DNA of 64,000 bases from Conexibacter stalactiti. Lineage in GTDB: Bacteria > Actinomycetota > Thermoleophilia > Solirubrobacterales > Solirubrobacteraceae. A program made the position numbers and the translations under genes. Within the stretch, counting starts at the first letter, position 1, and the number at the start of each line of letters is the position of its first letter. Below the pieces are notes generated by a model, which saw nothing but the letters and a program-made list of their open reading frames with translations, ran no database searches and was not told the DNA's origin. The stretch is taken from the NCBI RefSeq assembly GCF_035967765.1, contig NZ_JAYWIT010000011.1; one strand, 5' to 3'. This document shows, one piece after another, positions 8,862 through 17,671 of the stretch.

Positions 8862-9815
8862 GTGCGCAAACGGCAGCTCTTCATCCGGATCGTGCTGGTG
8901 CTGGTCGCGACGCTCGTCGTCGTCAACTGGACGTGGGGGCGGCTGCCGGACGAGCCGGCGCCCCGCGGCATGACCGCTCAGCTCGGCGATCTGCGCGTCC
9001 ACTACGTCGAGCGGCCGGCCGCGCCCGGCGCCGGCGCCGCCCCGGCGGTGCTGCTGCTGCACGGTCTGCCCGGCACCGCCGCCGACTTCGAGCGCGTGAC
9101 GCCGCTGCTGCCGCGAATGCGGACGATCGCGCTCGACCGGCCCGGCTACGGCGCCTCCGACGGCGGCGCGCACGGCACGGAGGCGCAGCTCGCGGCGATC
9201 GAGGGGCTGCTCGACCGGCTCGGGATCCGGCGTGCGATCGTCGTCGGCCACTCCTACGGCGGTACGCTCGCGCTCGCCTTCGCCGCGCGCCGGCCTGAGC
9301 GCGTGCGCGCGCTCGTGCTGGTCGCCGCCGCCGCGGGCGGCGAGCGCACCGAGGGGCTCGACCGCGCGCAGGCCCGCTACGTGCAGGCGCTGTCGCTGCC
9401 GCTTGTGCAGCCGGCCGCCGACCTCGTCTTCTCCGGCGCGATGCGGCGGCTGTCGGCGCAGAGCGGCGCGGCGAAGGCGTTCGACCCCGACCCCGTCGAC
9501 CCCGCCTACGAGCAGCGGCTGCTGAGCACGACGATGCGCCACGAGGACCTCGACGCCTATGCCGCCGAGCTGCGCGGGGCCGACGAACTGCTCGAGCAGG
9601 TCGATGCGCAGGCGCCGCGGATCGCTGTGCCGGCGGTCGTGATCCAGGGCGCCGGCGACCGCCTCGTCGCGGCGGAGAACGCGCGCCGGCTGGCGGCCGC
9701 GCTGCCGCGCGCGCGACTCGTCGAGCTGCCCGGCGGGCACATGGTCCCGCTCGTCCGGCCGGCGGTCGTGGCGGAGGCCGTCCGCATCTGCGCCGCCGGT
9801 TGTGGTACCCATTAA
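8862..9815 (+). CDS. Membrane-anchored alpha/beta hydrolase
   Basis: 317 residues from GTG 8862. The N-terminal signal anchor IRIVLVLVATLVVVNW is followed by an alpha/beta hydrolase domain: the oxyanion region LLHGLPGTAADF, the nucleophile elbow VGHSYGG (Ser about residue 130), the acid region QGAGDRLV and the catalytic His in LPGGHMVPLVRP. The full catalytic triad is present, so it is probably an active esterase, lipase or related hydrolase outside the membrane. It follows the PLC-like gene by 37 bp and probably shares its transcript, which suggests a joint envelope-lipid role (inference). Confidence 0.88.
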   Translation: MRKRQLFIRIVLVLVATLVVVNWTWGRLPDEPAPRGMTAQLGDLRVHYVERPAAPGAGAAPAVLLLHGLPGTAADFERVTPLLPRMRTIALDRPGYGASDGGAHGTEAQLAAIEGLLDRLGIRRAIVVGHSYGGTLALAFAARRPERVRALVLVAAAAGGERTEGLDRAQARYVQALSLPLVQPAADLVFSGAMRRLSAQSGAAKAFDPDPVDPAYEQRLLSTTMRHEDLDAYAAELRGADELLEQVDAQAPRIAVPAVVIQGAGDRLVAAENARRLAAALPRARLVELPGGHMVPLVRPAVVAEAVRICAAGCGTH

Positions 9816-9902
9816 GCGCTCGATGAGCGAACCTGCCCTAGACGAACCTCCCGGTAGCAGTCCCAAGCGCATCCGTCCTCGACGGCTTTCGACGGGTGCG
9901 CG

Positions 9903-11252
9903 ATGATCGAACTGCTGCTGCTCCTGATCGCGATCGGGCTGGTCGCGCTGTGCGGCGTCTTCGTCGCCGCCGAGTTCGCGTTCGTGACGATCGACCGCGC
10001 GACGGTCGACCGCGCCGCGGAGACCGGTGACGCCAGAGCAAAGGGCGTCCAGAGGGCGCTGAGATCGCTCTCGACCCAGCTGTCGGGCGCGCAGCTCGGG
10101 ATCACCGTCACGAACCTGCTGATCGGCTTCCTCTCGGAGCCGGCGATCGCGAACCTGATCGACGGACCGCTGGAGAGCGCGGGCGTGCCGAGCGGCGCCG
10201 TCCACGGCGTCGCGCTGACGATCGCGCTCGTGCTCTCGACCGTCTTCACGATGGTGCTCGGCGAGCTGGTGCCGAAGAACCTCGCGATCGCGATGCCGCT
10301 CGCGACCGCCCGCGCCGTGCAGGGCCCGATGCGCGCCTTCACGCGCATGAACCGAGTTCTGATCCGCTGGTTCAACGGGATCGCCAACGCGATCCTGCAC
10401 AGACTCGGGATCGAGCCGCAGGAGGAGCTGGCGTCGGCCCGCTCCGCCGAGGAGCTGACCTCGCTCGTGCGCCGCTCGGCCGAGCAGGGGACGCTGGAGC
10501 TGGAGACCGCGACGCTGCTGCAGCGCTCGCTCGCCTTCGGCGACCGCCGCGCCGAGGACGTGATGACGCCGCGCGTGCGGATGCGCACGCTCGAGGACGA
10601 CGAGCCGGTCATCAAGGTGATCGAGGCAGCGCGCGAGAGCGGCTTCTCGCGCTTCCCCGTGGTCGGCGAGTCCTCTGACGAGGTCGTCGGCATCGTCCAC
10701 GTCAAGCACGCCGTCTCGGTCCCGCACGACAGACGCGACGCCGTCCCGATCAGCACGGTGATGGCGAGACCGGTGATGGTCCCGTCGTCGATCGAGCTCG
10801 ACCCGCTGCTGGCGATCCTGCGCGAGGGCGGCCTCCAGATCGCCGTCGTCGTCGACGAGTTCGGCGGCGTCGACGGGCTCGTGACGCTCGAGGACGTCGT
10901 CGAGGAGATCGTCGGCGAGGTCGTCGACGAGCACGACCGCCGCGACATGAGCGCGCGCAGACGGCCCGACGGCAGCTGGATCCTCTCCGGCCTGCTGCGC
11001 CCCGACGAGGCAGCGCGCGCGACCGGCGTGCTGTTCCCGGAGGACGAGGAGTACGAGACGATCGGCGGCCTGATCCAGGACGAGCTGAACCGCCTGCCGA
11101 GAGCCAACGACGAAGTGCTGCTGGAGACCAGAGACCTCGAAGGCCGCCGCTGCGAGGTCACGCTGACGGTCGTGCGGCTCGACGGCATGCGCGTCGACCG
11201 GATCCTCTTCGAGGCCGAGTGCGTCGACGAGGACGAAGAGGACGACGACTGA
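9903..11252 (+). CDS. HlyC/CorC (CNNM) family transporter, DUF21-CBS-CorC
   Basis: 449 residues. The DUF21 membrane domain covers residues ~1-190 (LSTQLSGAQLGITVTNLL, GELVPKNLAIAMP). A CBS pair follows (~200-330; EDVMTPRVRM, GFSRFPVV, VVDEFGGVDGLVTLEDVVEEIVG), then the C-terminal CorC_HlyC domain (~345-430; LPRANDEVL) and an acidic tail (DEDEEDDD). The family is implicated in Mg2+ or other divalent cation export. It overlaps the next gene by one base (TGATG), so the two are a co-translated tandem pair. Confidence 0.93.
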   Translation: MIELLLLLIAIGLVALCGVFVAAEFAFVTIDRATVDRAAETGDARAKGVQRALRSLSTQLSGAQLGITVTNLLIGFLSEPAIANLIDGPLESAGVPSGAVHGVALTIALVLSTVFTMVLGELVPKNLAIAMPLATARAVQGPMRAFTRMNRVLIRWFNGIANAILHRLGIEPQEELASARSAEELTSLVRRSAEQGTLELETATLLQRSLAFGDRRAEDVMTPRVRMRTLEDDEPVIKVIEAARESGFSRFPVVGESSDEVVGIVHVKHAVSVPHDRRDAVPISTVMARPVMVPSSIELDPLLAILREGGLQIAVVVDEFGGVDGLVTLEDVVEEIVGEVVDEHDRRDMSARRRPDGSWILSGLLRPDEAARATGVLFPEDEEYETIGGLIQDELNRLPRANDEVLLETRDLEGRRCEVTLTVVRLDGMRVDRILFEAECVDEDEEDDD

Positions 11253-12295
11253 TGGGCGACCTCTTCGCGATCGGCCTGACGATCCTGCTGCTGGCGCTCA
11301 ACGGCTTCTTCGTCGGCGCCGAGTTCGCGCTGATCTCCGCTCGCCGCAGCTCGATCGAGCCGCGCGCCGAGGAGGGCTCGCGGCTGGCGAGGATCGCGCT
11401 CTATGGGATGGAGCACGTCTCGCTGATGATGGCCGGCGCCCAGCTCGGCATCACGATCTGCACGCTCGGCCTCGGTGTCCTCGGCGAGCCGGCGATCGCG
11501 CACCTGCTCGAAGGCCCCTTCCACGACGTCGGGATCCCGGACGCGCTGATCCACCCGATCGCGTTCGCGATCGCGCTCGGCCTGATCGGCTTCCTGCACG
11601 TCGTGCTCGGCGAGATGGTGCCGAAGAACATCGCGCTCGCCGGTCCCGACCGCGCCGTGATGGTGCTGGCCCCGCCGATGGTCGCGATCGTGCGCGTGCT
11701 GCACCCGGCGATCGCCTTCCTCAACTGGATCGCGAACGTGACGCTGCGGATCGTCGGCGTCAGACCGAAGGACGAGGTCACGAGCGCCTTCACGCGCGAC
11801 GAGGTCGCCGGCCTCGTCGAGGAGTCGCGCCGCGAGGGGCTGCTCGACCCGTCTGAGGGCCACGTGCTCGTCGAGGCGCTGAAGTTCTCCGAGCGCGACG
11901 CCAGATCGGTGCTGCTGCCGAACGACAGACTCGTGACGCTGCTGAACACCGTCACCCCGGCCGAGGTCGAGCAGGTCGCGGCGAAGACCGGCTTCTCGCG
12001 CTTCCCGGTGCGCGACGCCGACGGCGACTTCGTCGGCTACCTGCACCTGAAGGACGCGCTGGAGCTGAGAGAGCGCCACCGCACCCGGCCGATCGCGCAG
12101 CGCTGGATCCGCCCGCTGCCGCCGGTCCAGCTGACCGACCGGCTGCGCGCCGTGCTCGCGACGATGCAGCGCTCGGGCGCCCACCTCGCGCAGGTGCTCG
12201 GCCCCGACGGCAGACCGCTCGGCGTCGCGGCGCTCGAAGACGTGCTCGAAGAGCTGGTCGGCGAGATCCGCGACGAGAGCGCGCGGGCGGCTTAG
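11252..12295 (+). CDS. DUF21-CBS family transporter, short paralogue
   Basis: 347 residues. It has the same DUF21 membrane domain (LMMAGAQLGITICTLGLG, GEMVPKNIALAGP) and CBS pair (GFSRFPVRDADGDFVGYLHLKDAL, GVAALEDVLEELVGEI) as its upstream neighbour, but it stops after the CBS pair and lacks the CorC_HlyC domain. ATG 11252 overlaps the previous stop. Paired long/short CNNM genes are common in actinobacteria, so a heteromeric ion-export unit is plausible. Its last 4 bp overlap the convergent nhaA gene. Confidence 0.92.
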   Translation: MGDLFAIGLTILLLALNGFFVGAEFALISARRSSIEPRAEEGSRLARIALYGMEHVSLMMAGAQLGITICTLGLGVLGEPAIAHLLEGPFHDVGIPDALIHPIAFAIALGLIGFLHVVLGEMVPKNIALAGPDRAVMVLAPPMVAIVRVLHPAIAFLNWIANVTLRIVGVRPKDEVTSAFTRDEVAGLVEESRREGLLDPSEGHVLVEALKFSERDARSVLLPNDRLVTLLNTVTPAEVEQVAAKTGFSRFPVRDADGDFVGYLHLKDALELRERHRTRPIAQRWIRPLPPVQLTDRLRAVLATMQRSGAHLAQVLGPDGRPLGVAALEDVLEELVGEIRDESARAA

Positions 12296-13506
12296 CTCTC
12301 CGCCGAACCCGCCGCGGGCGTGGGCGCGGCCGCAGCAGCAGGGCTCACGCGTCGCAGCAGCAGGGCGCCGAGCACGCCGCTGATCAGCGAGCCGGCGAAG
12401 ATGCCGACCTTCGCCGAGTCGGTCAGGAACGGGTCGGTGAAGGCCAGCTCGGCGATGAACAGCGAGACGGTGAAGCCGATCCCGCCGAGCGCGGCGACGC
12501 CGACGACCTGCACGGGCGCCATCCCCTCGGGCAGTCTGCCGACGCGCAGCTTCAGCGCCAGCAGCGTCGCGCCGGTGATCCCGAGCAGCTTGCCGAGCAC
12601 GAGGCCGAGCACGACCGCCCACGTGACACGGCTGGAGAGCGCGTCGCCCAGGACGCCGCCGCCGAAGTGGACGCCGGCGTTGGCGAGCGCGAACAGCGGC
12701 ACGACGACGTAGGCGCTGAGCGGGTGGAGACGATGCTCGATCACGGTGTGCACGTCGCGGCCGCGGAAGGGGCGCGCCGGCACCAGCAGGCCGAGCGCGA
12801 CGCCGGCGATCGTCGCGTGCACGCCCGACTCGAAGATGGCGACCCAGACGAGCAGCGCCAGCGGCGCGTACGCCCACAGCCGCGTGACGCCGAGCCGCTG
12901 CAGCAGCACGACCCCGAGCAGTCCGGCGACGGCGACCGCCGCCCACGTGCCCGACAGGCCGTCGCCGTAGAAGAGCGCGATGATCGCGATCGCGATCAGG
13001 TCGTCGACGATCGCGATCGTCAGCAGGAACAGCCGCACCCCCGAGCCGATCCGCGGGCCGAGCAGCGCCAGCACGCCGACCGCGAAGGCGATGTCGGTCG
13101 CGGCCGGGATCGCCCACCCGTCGCCCGCCGCGCCGCCGCCCGCGACGAGCGCGAAGATCAGCGCCGGCAGCGCGACGCCGCCGGCCGCCGCGAGCGCCGG
13201 CAGCGCCGCGGCGCGGCGGTCGTTCAGCTCCCCGGTCACCAGCTCGCGCTTGATCTCCATCCCGACGACGAAGAAGAAGAGCGCCATCAGCAGGTCGTTG
13301 ACCCAGCCGTGCAGGTCGAGGTCGATCGACGCGTCGCCGATCCCGATCTCCAGGTGCGTGTGCCAGAGGTCGAAGTAGGCGTCGCTCCACGGGCTGTTCG
13401 CCCACACGAGCGCGACGATCGCGGCGCCGAGCAGCAGCAGCGCGCCGAGCACCTCGTCGTCGAGGAAGTCGGTCAGCGGGTCGACGACTCTGGCGCGGAT
13501 CCCCAT
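12292..13506 (-). CDS. nhaA: Na+/H+ antiporter NhaA
   Basis: 404 residues with about 12 predicted membrane helices. Family signatures visible are FFFVGMEIKRELV in helix 2-3 with the following NDRRAAALPALAA, the essential aspartates in AATDIAFAVGVLALLG and AIVDDLIAIAIIALFYG, and the late helices GGIGFTVSLFIAELAF. It exchanges cytoplasmic Na+ for protons to hold pH and sodium. The start at 13506 gives a short cytoplasmic N-terminus before the first helix. It is convergent with the DUF21 pair and 10 bp downstream of the chromate transporter gene on the same strand. Confidence 0.95.
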   Translation of the reverse strand: MGIRARVVDPLTDFLDDEVLGALLLLGAAIVALVWANSPWSDAYFDLWHTHLEIGIGDASIDLDLHGWVNDLLMALFFFVVGMEIKRELVTGELNDRRAAALPALAAAGGVALPALIFALVAGGGAAGDGWAIPAATDIAFAVGVLALLGPRIGSGVRLFLLTIAIVDDLIAIAIIALFYGDGLSGTWAAVAVAGLLGVVLLQRLGVTRLWAYAPLALLVWVAIFESGVHATIAGVALGLLVPARPFRGRDVHTVIEHRLHPLSAYVVVPLFALANAGVHFGGGVLGDALSSRVTWAVVLGLVLGKLLGITGATLLALKLRVGRLPEGMAPVQVVGVAALGGIGFTVSLFIAELAFTDPFLTDSAKVGIFAGSLISGVLGALLLRRVSPAAAAAPTPAAGSAES

Positions 13507-13516
13507 CGCAGGGAGC

Positions 13517-14671
13517 CTACGCGGGCAGCGGGCCGCCGGCAGCCGCGATCACCGCGCCGGCCGCGCCGGCCGTCAGCAGCGTCGTCACGGTGCCGCGCCG
13601 CAGCGCGAACAGCAGCAGCGCGCCGGCTGCCAGCAGCGCCAGCTGCCAGGTCTCCGACAGCGCCAGCGTCAGCGGGATCGCCGAACCGCCGATCGCGCCG
13701 ATCGCGGCGGGGCCGGCGCCGTCGAGGAAGGCGCGCGCGTCCGGCTGCGTGCGCAGGCGGTCGAAGCGGTCGGCGCCGAGCAGGATGAACCAGAACGATG
13801 GCGCGAACGCGACGAACGCCGCCAGCAGCGCGCCGCCGAGTCCGTGCGCGGCGTAGCCGACGACGGCGATCGTCTGCGTCACCGGCCCGGGCGTCGCCTG
13901 CCCGAGCGCGACCGCGTTGAGGAACTCGCCATCGGTCATCCACCCATAGCGCTCGACCGCGTCGCCCTGCATCAGCGGGATGATCACGAAGCCGCCGCCG
14001 TACGAGAGCGCGCCGACCTTGAACGCCGTCCAGCAGAGCGCGGCGAGGCCTCCCGCGGAGGCGCCCGCGGCGGCGAGCACGACCCACGCGTGCACGTGCA
14101 CGCCGCGCGGCGTGCGGCGCCACAGCAGCTCGATCGCGCCGCAGGCGAGCAGGACCGCGACCAGCCACGGGCCGAGCAGCGCGGTCGCGGCACCGCCCGC
14201 GACGAGGTAGGCGATCCAGCGCGCGCGCTGGCCGCGGCCCTCCAGCCGGCGCCAGCTGCCCGGCAGCAGCGCCAGCGCCGCCTGCACCGCGACCGCCGCG
14301 ACGACCGCGCCGGCGCCCGCGCCGAGGCCGCGCACCCACGCCGGCGGATCGCCGAGGAAGACGGCCGCCAGCGCGATGATCAGGACGAGCCCGGGGAGGA
14401 TGAAGGCGGCGCCGCCGACGAGCGCGCCGACGATGCCGCGCACGCGCCAGGCGCAGTAGATCGCCAGCTGCGTCGAGGCCGGGCCGGGCAGCACGTTGGT
14501 CGCCGCGATCCCGTGCTCGAAGTCGTCCTCGGCCAGCCAGCGGCGGCGCGCCACGACCAGCTCGCGCAGCATCGAGACGTGTGCCGGCGGCCCGCCGAAG
14601 CCGAGGCAGCCGATGCGCCCGAACTCGCGTGCGACGGTGCCCAGGGAGGGTGGAGGGTCGGTCGCGCGCAC
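13517..14671 (-). CDS. chrA: Chromate transporter ChrA (two-domain)
   Basis: 384 residues containing two CHR domains. The first has FGRIGCLGFGGPPAHVSMLR and NVLPGPASTQLAIYCAW. The second has FKVGALSYGGGFVIIPLMQG, ALGQATPGPVTQTIAVVG and FVAFAPSFWFILLGA. Both domains carry the family FGGP/YGGG and PGP motifs. Known members export chromate in exchange with sulfate-like anions. GTG 14671 is the chosen start (MRATDPPPSLGTVAREFGR). It lies just upstream of nhaA and may be co-transcribed with it. Confidence 0.92.
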   Translation of the reverse strand: MRATDPPPSLGTVAREFGRIGCLGFGGPPAHVSMLRELVVARRRWLAEDDFEHGIAATNVLPGPASTQLAIYCAWRVRGIVGALVGGAAFILPGLVLIIALAAVFLGDPPAWVRGLGAGAGAVVAAVAVQAALALLPGSWRRLEGRGQRARWIAYLVAGGAATALLGPWLVAVLLACGAIELLWRRTPRGVHVHAWVVLAAAGASAGGLAALCWTAFKVGALSYGGGFVIIPLMQGDAVERYGWMTDGEFLNAVALGQATPGPVTQTIAVVGYAAHGLGGALLAAFVAFAPSFWFILLGADRFDRLRTQPDARAFLDGAGPAAIGAIGGSAIPLTLALSETWQLALLAAGALLLFALRRGTVTTLLTAGAAGAVIAAAGGPLPA

Positions 14672-14735
14672 GGTGTGCGCCGGACCTTACGCCGGAGGTT
14701 GGTCGGACGCGATGCTGCGGTAGCCTGGGGCGCGC

Positions 14736-15572
14736 ATGGATCTGTGGCACGCGATCGTCCTCGGCGCCGTCGAGGGCGTCACCGAGTTCCTGCCGATCTC
14801 GAGCACGGGCCACCTCACGATCCTCGAGTCGGCGTTCGGCTACAGACTCGACGATCCGGACATCACCGCCTTCACGGCGATCATCCAGGTCGGCGCCGTG
14901 CTCGCCACGATCCTCTACCTGCGCAACGACATCAAGCGGATCCTGGCCGCCTTCTTCCGCGGTCTCGCGAAGCCCGAGCAGCGTGCGACGCTCGACTTCC
15001 GCTTCGCGATCGCGGTGCTGCTCGGCTCGATCCCGATCGGGATCGTCGGACTGCTGTTCAAGGACGAGATCGAGACGACGCTGCGCAGCCTCTGGTTCGT
15101 CGGCTCGGCGTTGATCCTGTGGAGCTTCGTGATGTTCTGGGCCGACCTCAACGCGACGCAGGAACGCGGCGAGCGCGACGTGACCTGGAGAGACACGCTG
15201 ATCATCGGCATCACGCAGTGCCTGGCGCTGATCCCCGGCGTCTCGCGCTCGGGCGCGACGATGTCGGCCGGCCTGCTGCGCGGGCTCGACCGCGTCACCG
15301 TCACCCGCCTGTCGTTCTTCCTCTCGATCCCCGCGCTCAGCGCCGCCGGCCTGCTGCAGGCGGTGACCGAGTTCGACAACATCTCCAACGGCGTCGGCTG
15401 GGGCCCGACGATCGTCGCGACCGTCGTCAGCTTCGTCGTCGCCTGGTTCGCCGTCTCGTGGCTGCTGAAGTTCATCGCCGGCCACACGTACGCGATATTC
15501 ATCGTCTACCGCGTCGTGCTCGGCACGCTGATCCTGCTGCTCGTCGCCACCGGGGTGCTGTCGGCGACGTAG
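14736..15572 (+). CDS. uppP: Undecaprenyl-diphosphatase UppP (BacA)
   Basis: 278 residues, the usual size for BacA/UppP. The active-site regions are EGVTEFLPISSTGHL at residues ~13-27 and PGVSRSGATMSAGLLRGLDR at ~165-185. Several membrane helices surround them. It dephosphorylates C55-PP at the outer face of the membrane to recycle the lipid carrier for peptidoglycan; overexpression gives bacitracin resistance in other bacteria. A TAGCCT -10-like box lies at 14721-14726, 9 nt before the ATG, suggesting a near-leaderless transcript. It is divergent from chrA. Confidence 0.96.
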   Translation: MDLWHAIVLGAVEGVTEFLPISSTGHLTILESAFGYRLDDPDITAFTAIIQVGAVLATILYLRNDIKRILAAFFRGLAKPEQRATLDFRFAIAVLLGSIPIGIVGLLFKDEIETTLRSLWFVGSALILWSFVMFWADLNATQERGERDVTWRDTLIIGITQCLALIPGVSRSGATMSAGLLRGLDRVTVTRLSFFLSIPALSAAGLLQAVTEFDNISNGVGWGPTIVATVVSFVVAWFAVSWLLKFIAGHTYAIFIVYRVVLGTLILLLVATGVLSAT

Positions 15573-15581
15573 GATCGGGCG

Positions 15582-16211
15582 ATGCAGATCGCCATCGTCG
15601 TCTACGACCGCCTCACCGCGCTCGACGCGATCGGGCCCTACGAAGTGCTCAGCCGCCTGCCCGATGTCGAGCTGATCTTCGTCGGAGCTGCCAAGGGGGA
15701 GCAGCGGACTGACACCGGCCGCCTCGGCTTGATCGCGGATCGCACGCTCGCGGAGGTGCCCGCGCCCGACGTGGTGGTGGTGCCCGGCGGGCCGGGTCAG
15801 ACGGCGCTGATGGAGGACGCCGAGCTGCTGGCGTGGCTGCGCGCCGCCGACGCGACCAGCGCGTGGACGACCTCGGTCTGCACGGGCTCGCTGCTGCTCG
15901 CCGCCGCCGGCCTGCTCGACGGCCGCCGCGCCACCACGCACTGGCTCGCGGTCGACGAGCTGGCGCGGTTCGGCGCGACGCCGGTGCGTGAGCGGGTCGT
16001 CGAGGACGGCAAGTACGTCACCGCCGCCGGCGTCTCAGCCGGGATCGACATGGCGCTGACGCTCGCCGGCCGGATCGCCGGCGACGAGGTCGCGCAGCTG
16101 ATCCAGCTGGGGATCGAGTACGACCCGCGGCCGCCGTACGGCGCCGGCTCGCCCGCGACCGCGTCGGCGCAGGCGGTCGAGACGCTGCGCTCGCTCAGCC
16201 GCTTCTCGTAG
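15582..16211 (+). CDS. DJ-1/PfpI superfamily protein (isonitrile hydratase/GATase1-like)
   Basis: 209 residues. It starts MQIAIVVYDRLTALDAIGPYEVL, typical of the InhA-like branch. The nucleophile-elbow cysteine is in SVCTGSLLLAAAGLLDGR (about residue 105), followed by TTHWLAVDELARFGA and GVSAGIDMALTLAGRIAG. Isonitrile hydratase is the best-known member, but most homologues have no proven substrate. It begins 9 bp after uppP; the uppP stop TAG is part of a TAGGAT box, 6 nt before this ATG. Its end overlaps the convergent gene by 17 bp. Confidence 0.88.
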   Translation: MQIAIVVYDRLTALDAIGPYEVLSRLPDVELIFVGAAKGEQRTDTGRLGLIADRTLAEVPAPDVVVVPGGPGQTALMEDAELLAWLRAADATSAWTTSVCTGSLLLAAAGLLDGRRATTHWLAVDELARFGATPVRERVVEDGKYVTAAGVSAGIDMALTLAGRIAGDEVAQLIQLGIEYDPRPPYGAGSPATASAQAVETLRSLSRFS

Positions 16212-16674
16212 CCAGCCAGGCGTCGAGCGCGAGGCTTCTCTCGGTGTCCTCGTAGACCTCGTACTCGCGCAGCAGCCCCCACGCGATCCGGCCCCAGATC
16301 ACCGCGCGGTTCTCGTAGACGCGCGTGCCGTCGGGCGTGGTCAGGTGGTCGCTGCAGCGGATGCAGACGGTCGTGTTCCACGGCGGTCCCTTGACCACGA
16401 CCTCGTCGGCATGCAGCTGCAGGCCGATGTCGACGAACTGCCGCAGCCAGCCGCGCAGCTCCTCCTTGGAGGTCAGCTCGCATGCCCACGAGCTGGTGCC
16501 GGGGAAGCGGAAGCGGACGTCCTGCGCGTCGAAGCGCAGCAGCGGCTCGGGGTCGCCGGCGCGCAGGCGGCGGAGGTTGTACTGCAATGCCAGCTCCAGC
16601 ACGCGCGGATAGGCGAGCGCGGCGGCACCGCTGGCGGCGGCGGCCCACGCCGCGGCCCTAGGCAGCCGCGACAT
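16195..16674 (-). CDS. SnoaL-like / NTF2-fold protein
   Basis: 159 residues. After a hydrophobic alanine-rich N-terminus (AAAWAAAASGAAALAYPRVLELALQYN) comes an NTF2-like domain: DPEPLLRFDAQDVRFRFPGT, ELRGWLRQFVDIGLQLHADEVVVKG, NTTVCIRCSDHL and VIWGRIAWGLLREYEVYEDTER. Its start overlaps the end of the hydrolase gene upstream by 17 bp, so the two are an operon. The hydrophobic start may be a membrane anchor. Function unknown; a pairing with the dehalogenase-like hydrolase is the only contextual clue. Confidence 0.78.
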   Translation of the reverse strand: MSRLPRAAAWAAAASGAAALAYPRVLELALQYNLRRLRAGDPEPLLRFDAQDVRFRFPGTSSWACELTSKEELRGWLRQFVDIGLQLHADEVVVKGPPWNTTVCIRCSDHLTTPDGTRVYENRAVIWGRIAWGLLREYEVYEDTERSLALDAWLATRSG

Positions 16675-17572
16675 CGGCGTGCGCCGTCGTGGTGGCGAGG
16701 AAGTCGCGCAGGTGGCGCAGCAGCAGCTCCGGCTGGTCCTCGGAGACGAGCGTGTAGCTGCCCGGGATCTCGACGAGGCGGCCCTGCGGCAGCAGCTCGG
16801 CGAGGCGGCGGCCGTGGTCGCGCGGCATCAGCCGGTCCTCGGGCGCCCACGCGACGAGCGCAGGGCGGTCGAACTCACGCAGCCGCTCGGTCGCGGCGGT
16901 CGTCCACGCTCTGTCGAGCGGGCCGCCGGCGTACTTGGCGAGGTCGCGGCGGATCTCGCGGCTGCCGAGCACCGGCGCGAACCAGCGGTCGCTGACGGCG
17001 TGCGGGACAGGGTGCTTGCTCATCCAGCCGAACAGCAGCGGGAAGCGCCGCAGCGCGCGGAATCTGAGCGGCTGCAGCGCCAGCTTGACGCCGGTCGGCC
17101 CGGCGCGGCCGGCGAGCGCGGCGAGGCGGCCGGGGATGCCCGGCGGGAAGTTGTCGAACGCCTCGCTCGGCGTGATCACGAGCCGGCCGACGCGTTCGGC
17201 GCAGCCGAGGTCGACGAGCAGCAGCGCGCCGCCCCAGTCGTTGGAGACGAGCACCACGTCGCGCAGGTCGAGCGCTTCGAGGAACTCGGCGACGAGCCGC
17301 GCCATCGCCGGCAGCGACAGGTCGGCGCCGGGTTCCATCGGGATGCGGTGGCCGCCGAGCGGCAGCGTCGGGCAGATCACACGGGCGCGCTCGGCCAGCC
17401 CGGGCGCGACCTTGCGCCAGACGGTGGAGTCCATCAGCAGGCCGTGCAGGAGGACGACCGTGGGGCGGTCGGCCGTCGCGCCGTCCGCGCCCGCGGCTGC
17501 TCCGCCCGCGGCCCCGGGCTCCCCGCTGTCCTCGTACTCGATCGTCCCTGCGGTCAGCCGGATCTCGGGCAT
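16658..17572 (-). CDS. Alpha/beta-fold hydrolase (haloalkane-dehalogenase-like), atypical triad
   Basis: 304 residues. Oxyanion region VVLLHGLLMDSTVWRKV; nucleophile elbow VSNDWGGALLLVD with Asp (about residue 130) as in haloalkane dehalogenases; acid region ALVAWAPEDRLMPRDHGRRL. The position of the catalytic His, normally in a GxxHF context, reads IPGSYTLVSEDQPELL, so the His is replaced. This may be a non-hydrolytic or altered-mechanism member. An alanine/glycine-rich insert lies at residues ~18-35. It is divergent from the TetR gene at 17672 and probably repressed by it, and it forms an operon with the SnoaL-like gene. Confidence 0.85.
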   Translation of the reverse strand: MPEIRLTAGTIEYEDSGEPGAAGGAAAGADGATADRPTVVLLHGLLMDSTVWRKVAPGLAERARVICPTLPLGGHRIPMEPGADLSLPAMARLVAEFLEALDLRDVVLVSNDWGGALLLVDLGCAERVGRLVITPSEAFDNFPPGIPGRLAALAGRAGPTGVKLALQPLRFRALRRFPLLFGWMSKHPVPHAVSDRWFAPVLGSREIRRDLAKYAGGPLDRAWTTAATERLREFDRPALVAWAPEDRLMPRDHGRRLAELLPQGRLVEIPGSYTLVSEDQPELLLRHLRDFLATTTAHADVAAA

Positions 17573-17596
17573 CGCCTCTCCGCTCGCTGGATCACA

Positions 17597-17614
17597 CTAG
17601 ATAGATCGCTCTAG
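17597..17614. promoter_or_regulatory. Palindromic operator candidate between hydrolase and TetR genes
   Basis: The 18 bp CTAGATAGATCGCTCTAG have inverted 5-bp ends CTAGA/TCTAG. The site sits 25 bp from the hydrolase start (17572) and 58 bp from the TetR start (17672), in the 99-bp divergent gap. A further TAGCTATG lies at 17623-17630. It is a likely binding site for the adjacent TetR protein; there is no direct proof. Confidence 0.45.
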
Positions 17615-17671
17615 CGGCAGGCTAGCTATGCTGCTCGCCGGACGCAACCGCCGACGTACGAGGGCCGATCG

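Noticed and set aside
13984..15712. Long plus-strand frame 13844-15712 across chrA, uppP and the DJ-1 gene
   Set aside because: Arg/Ala/Pro-rich shadow crossing three genes with clear families in other frames.
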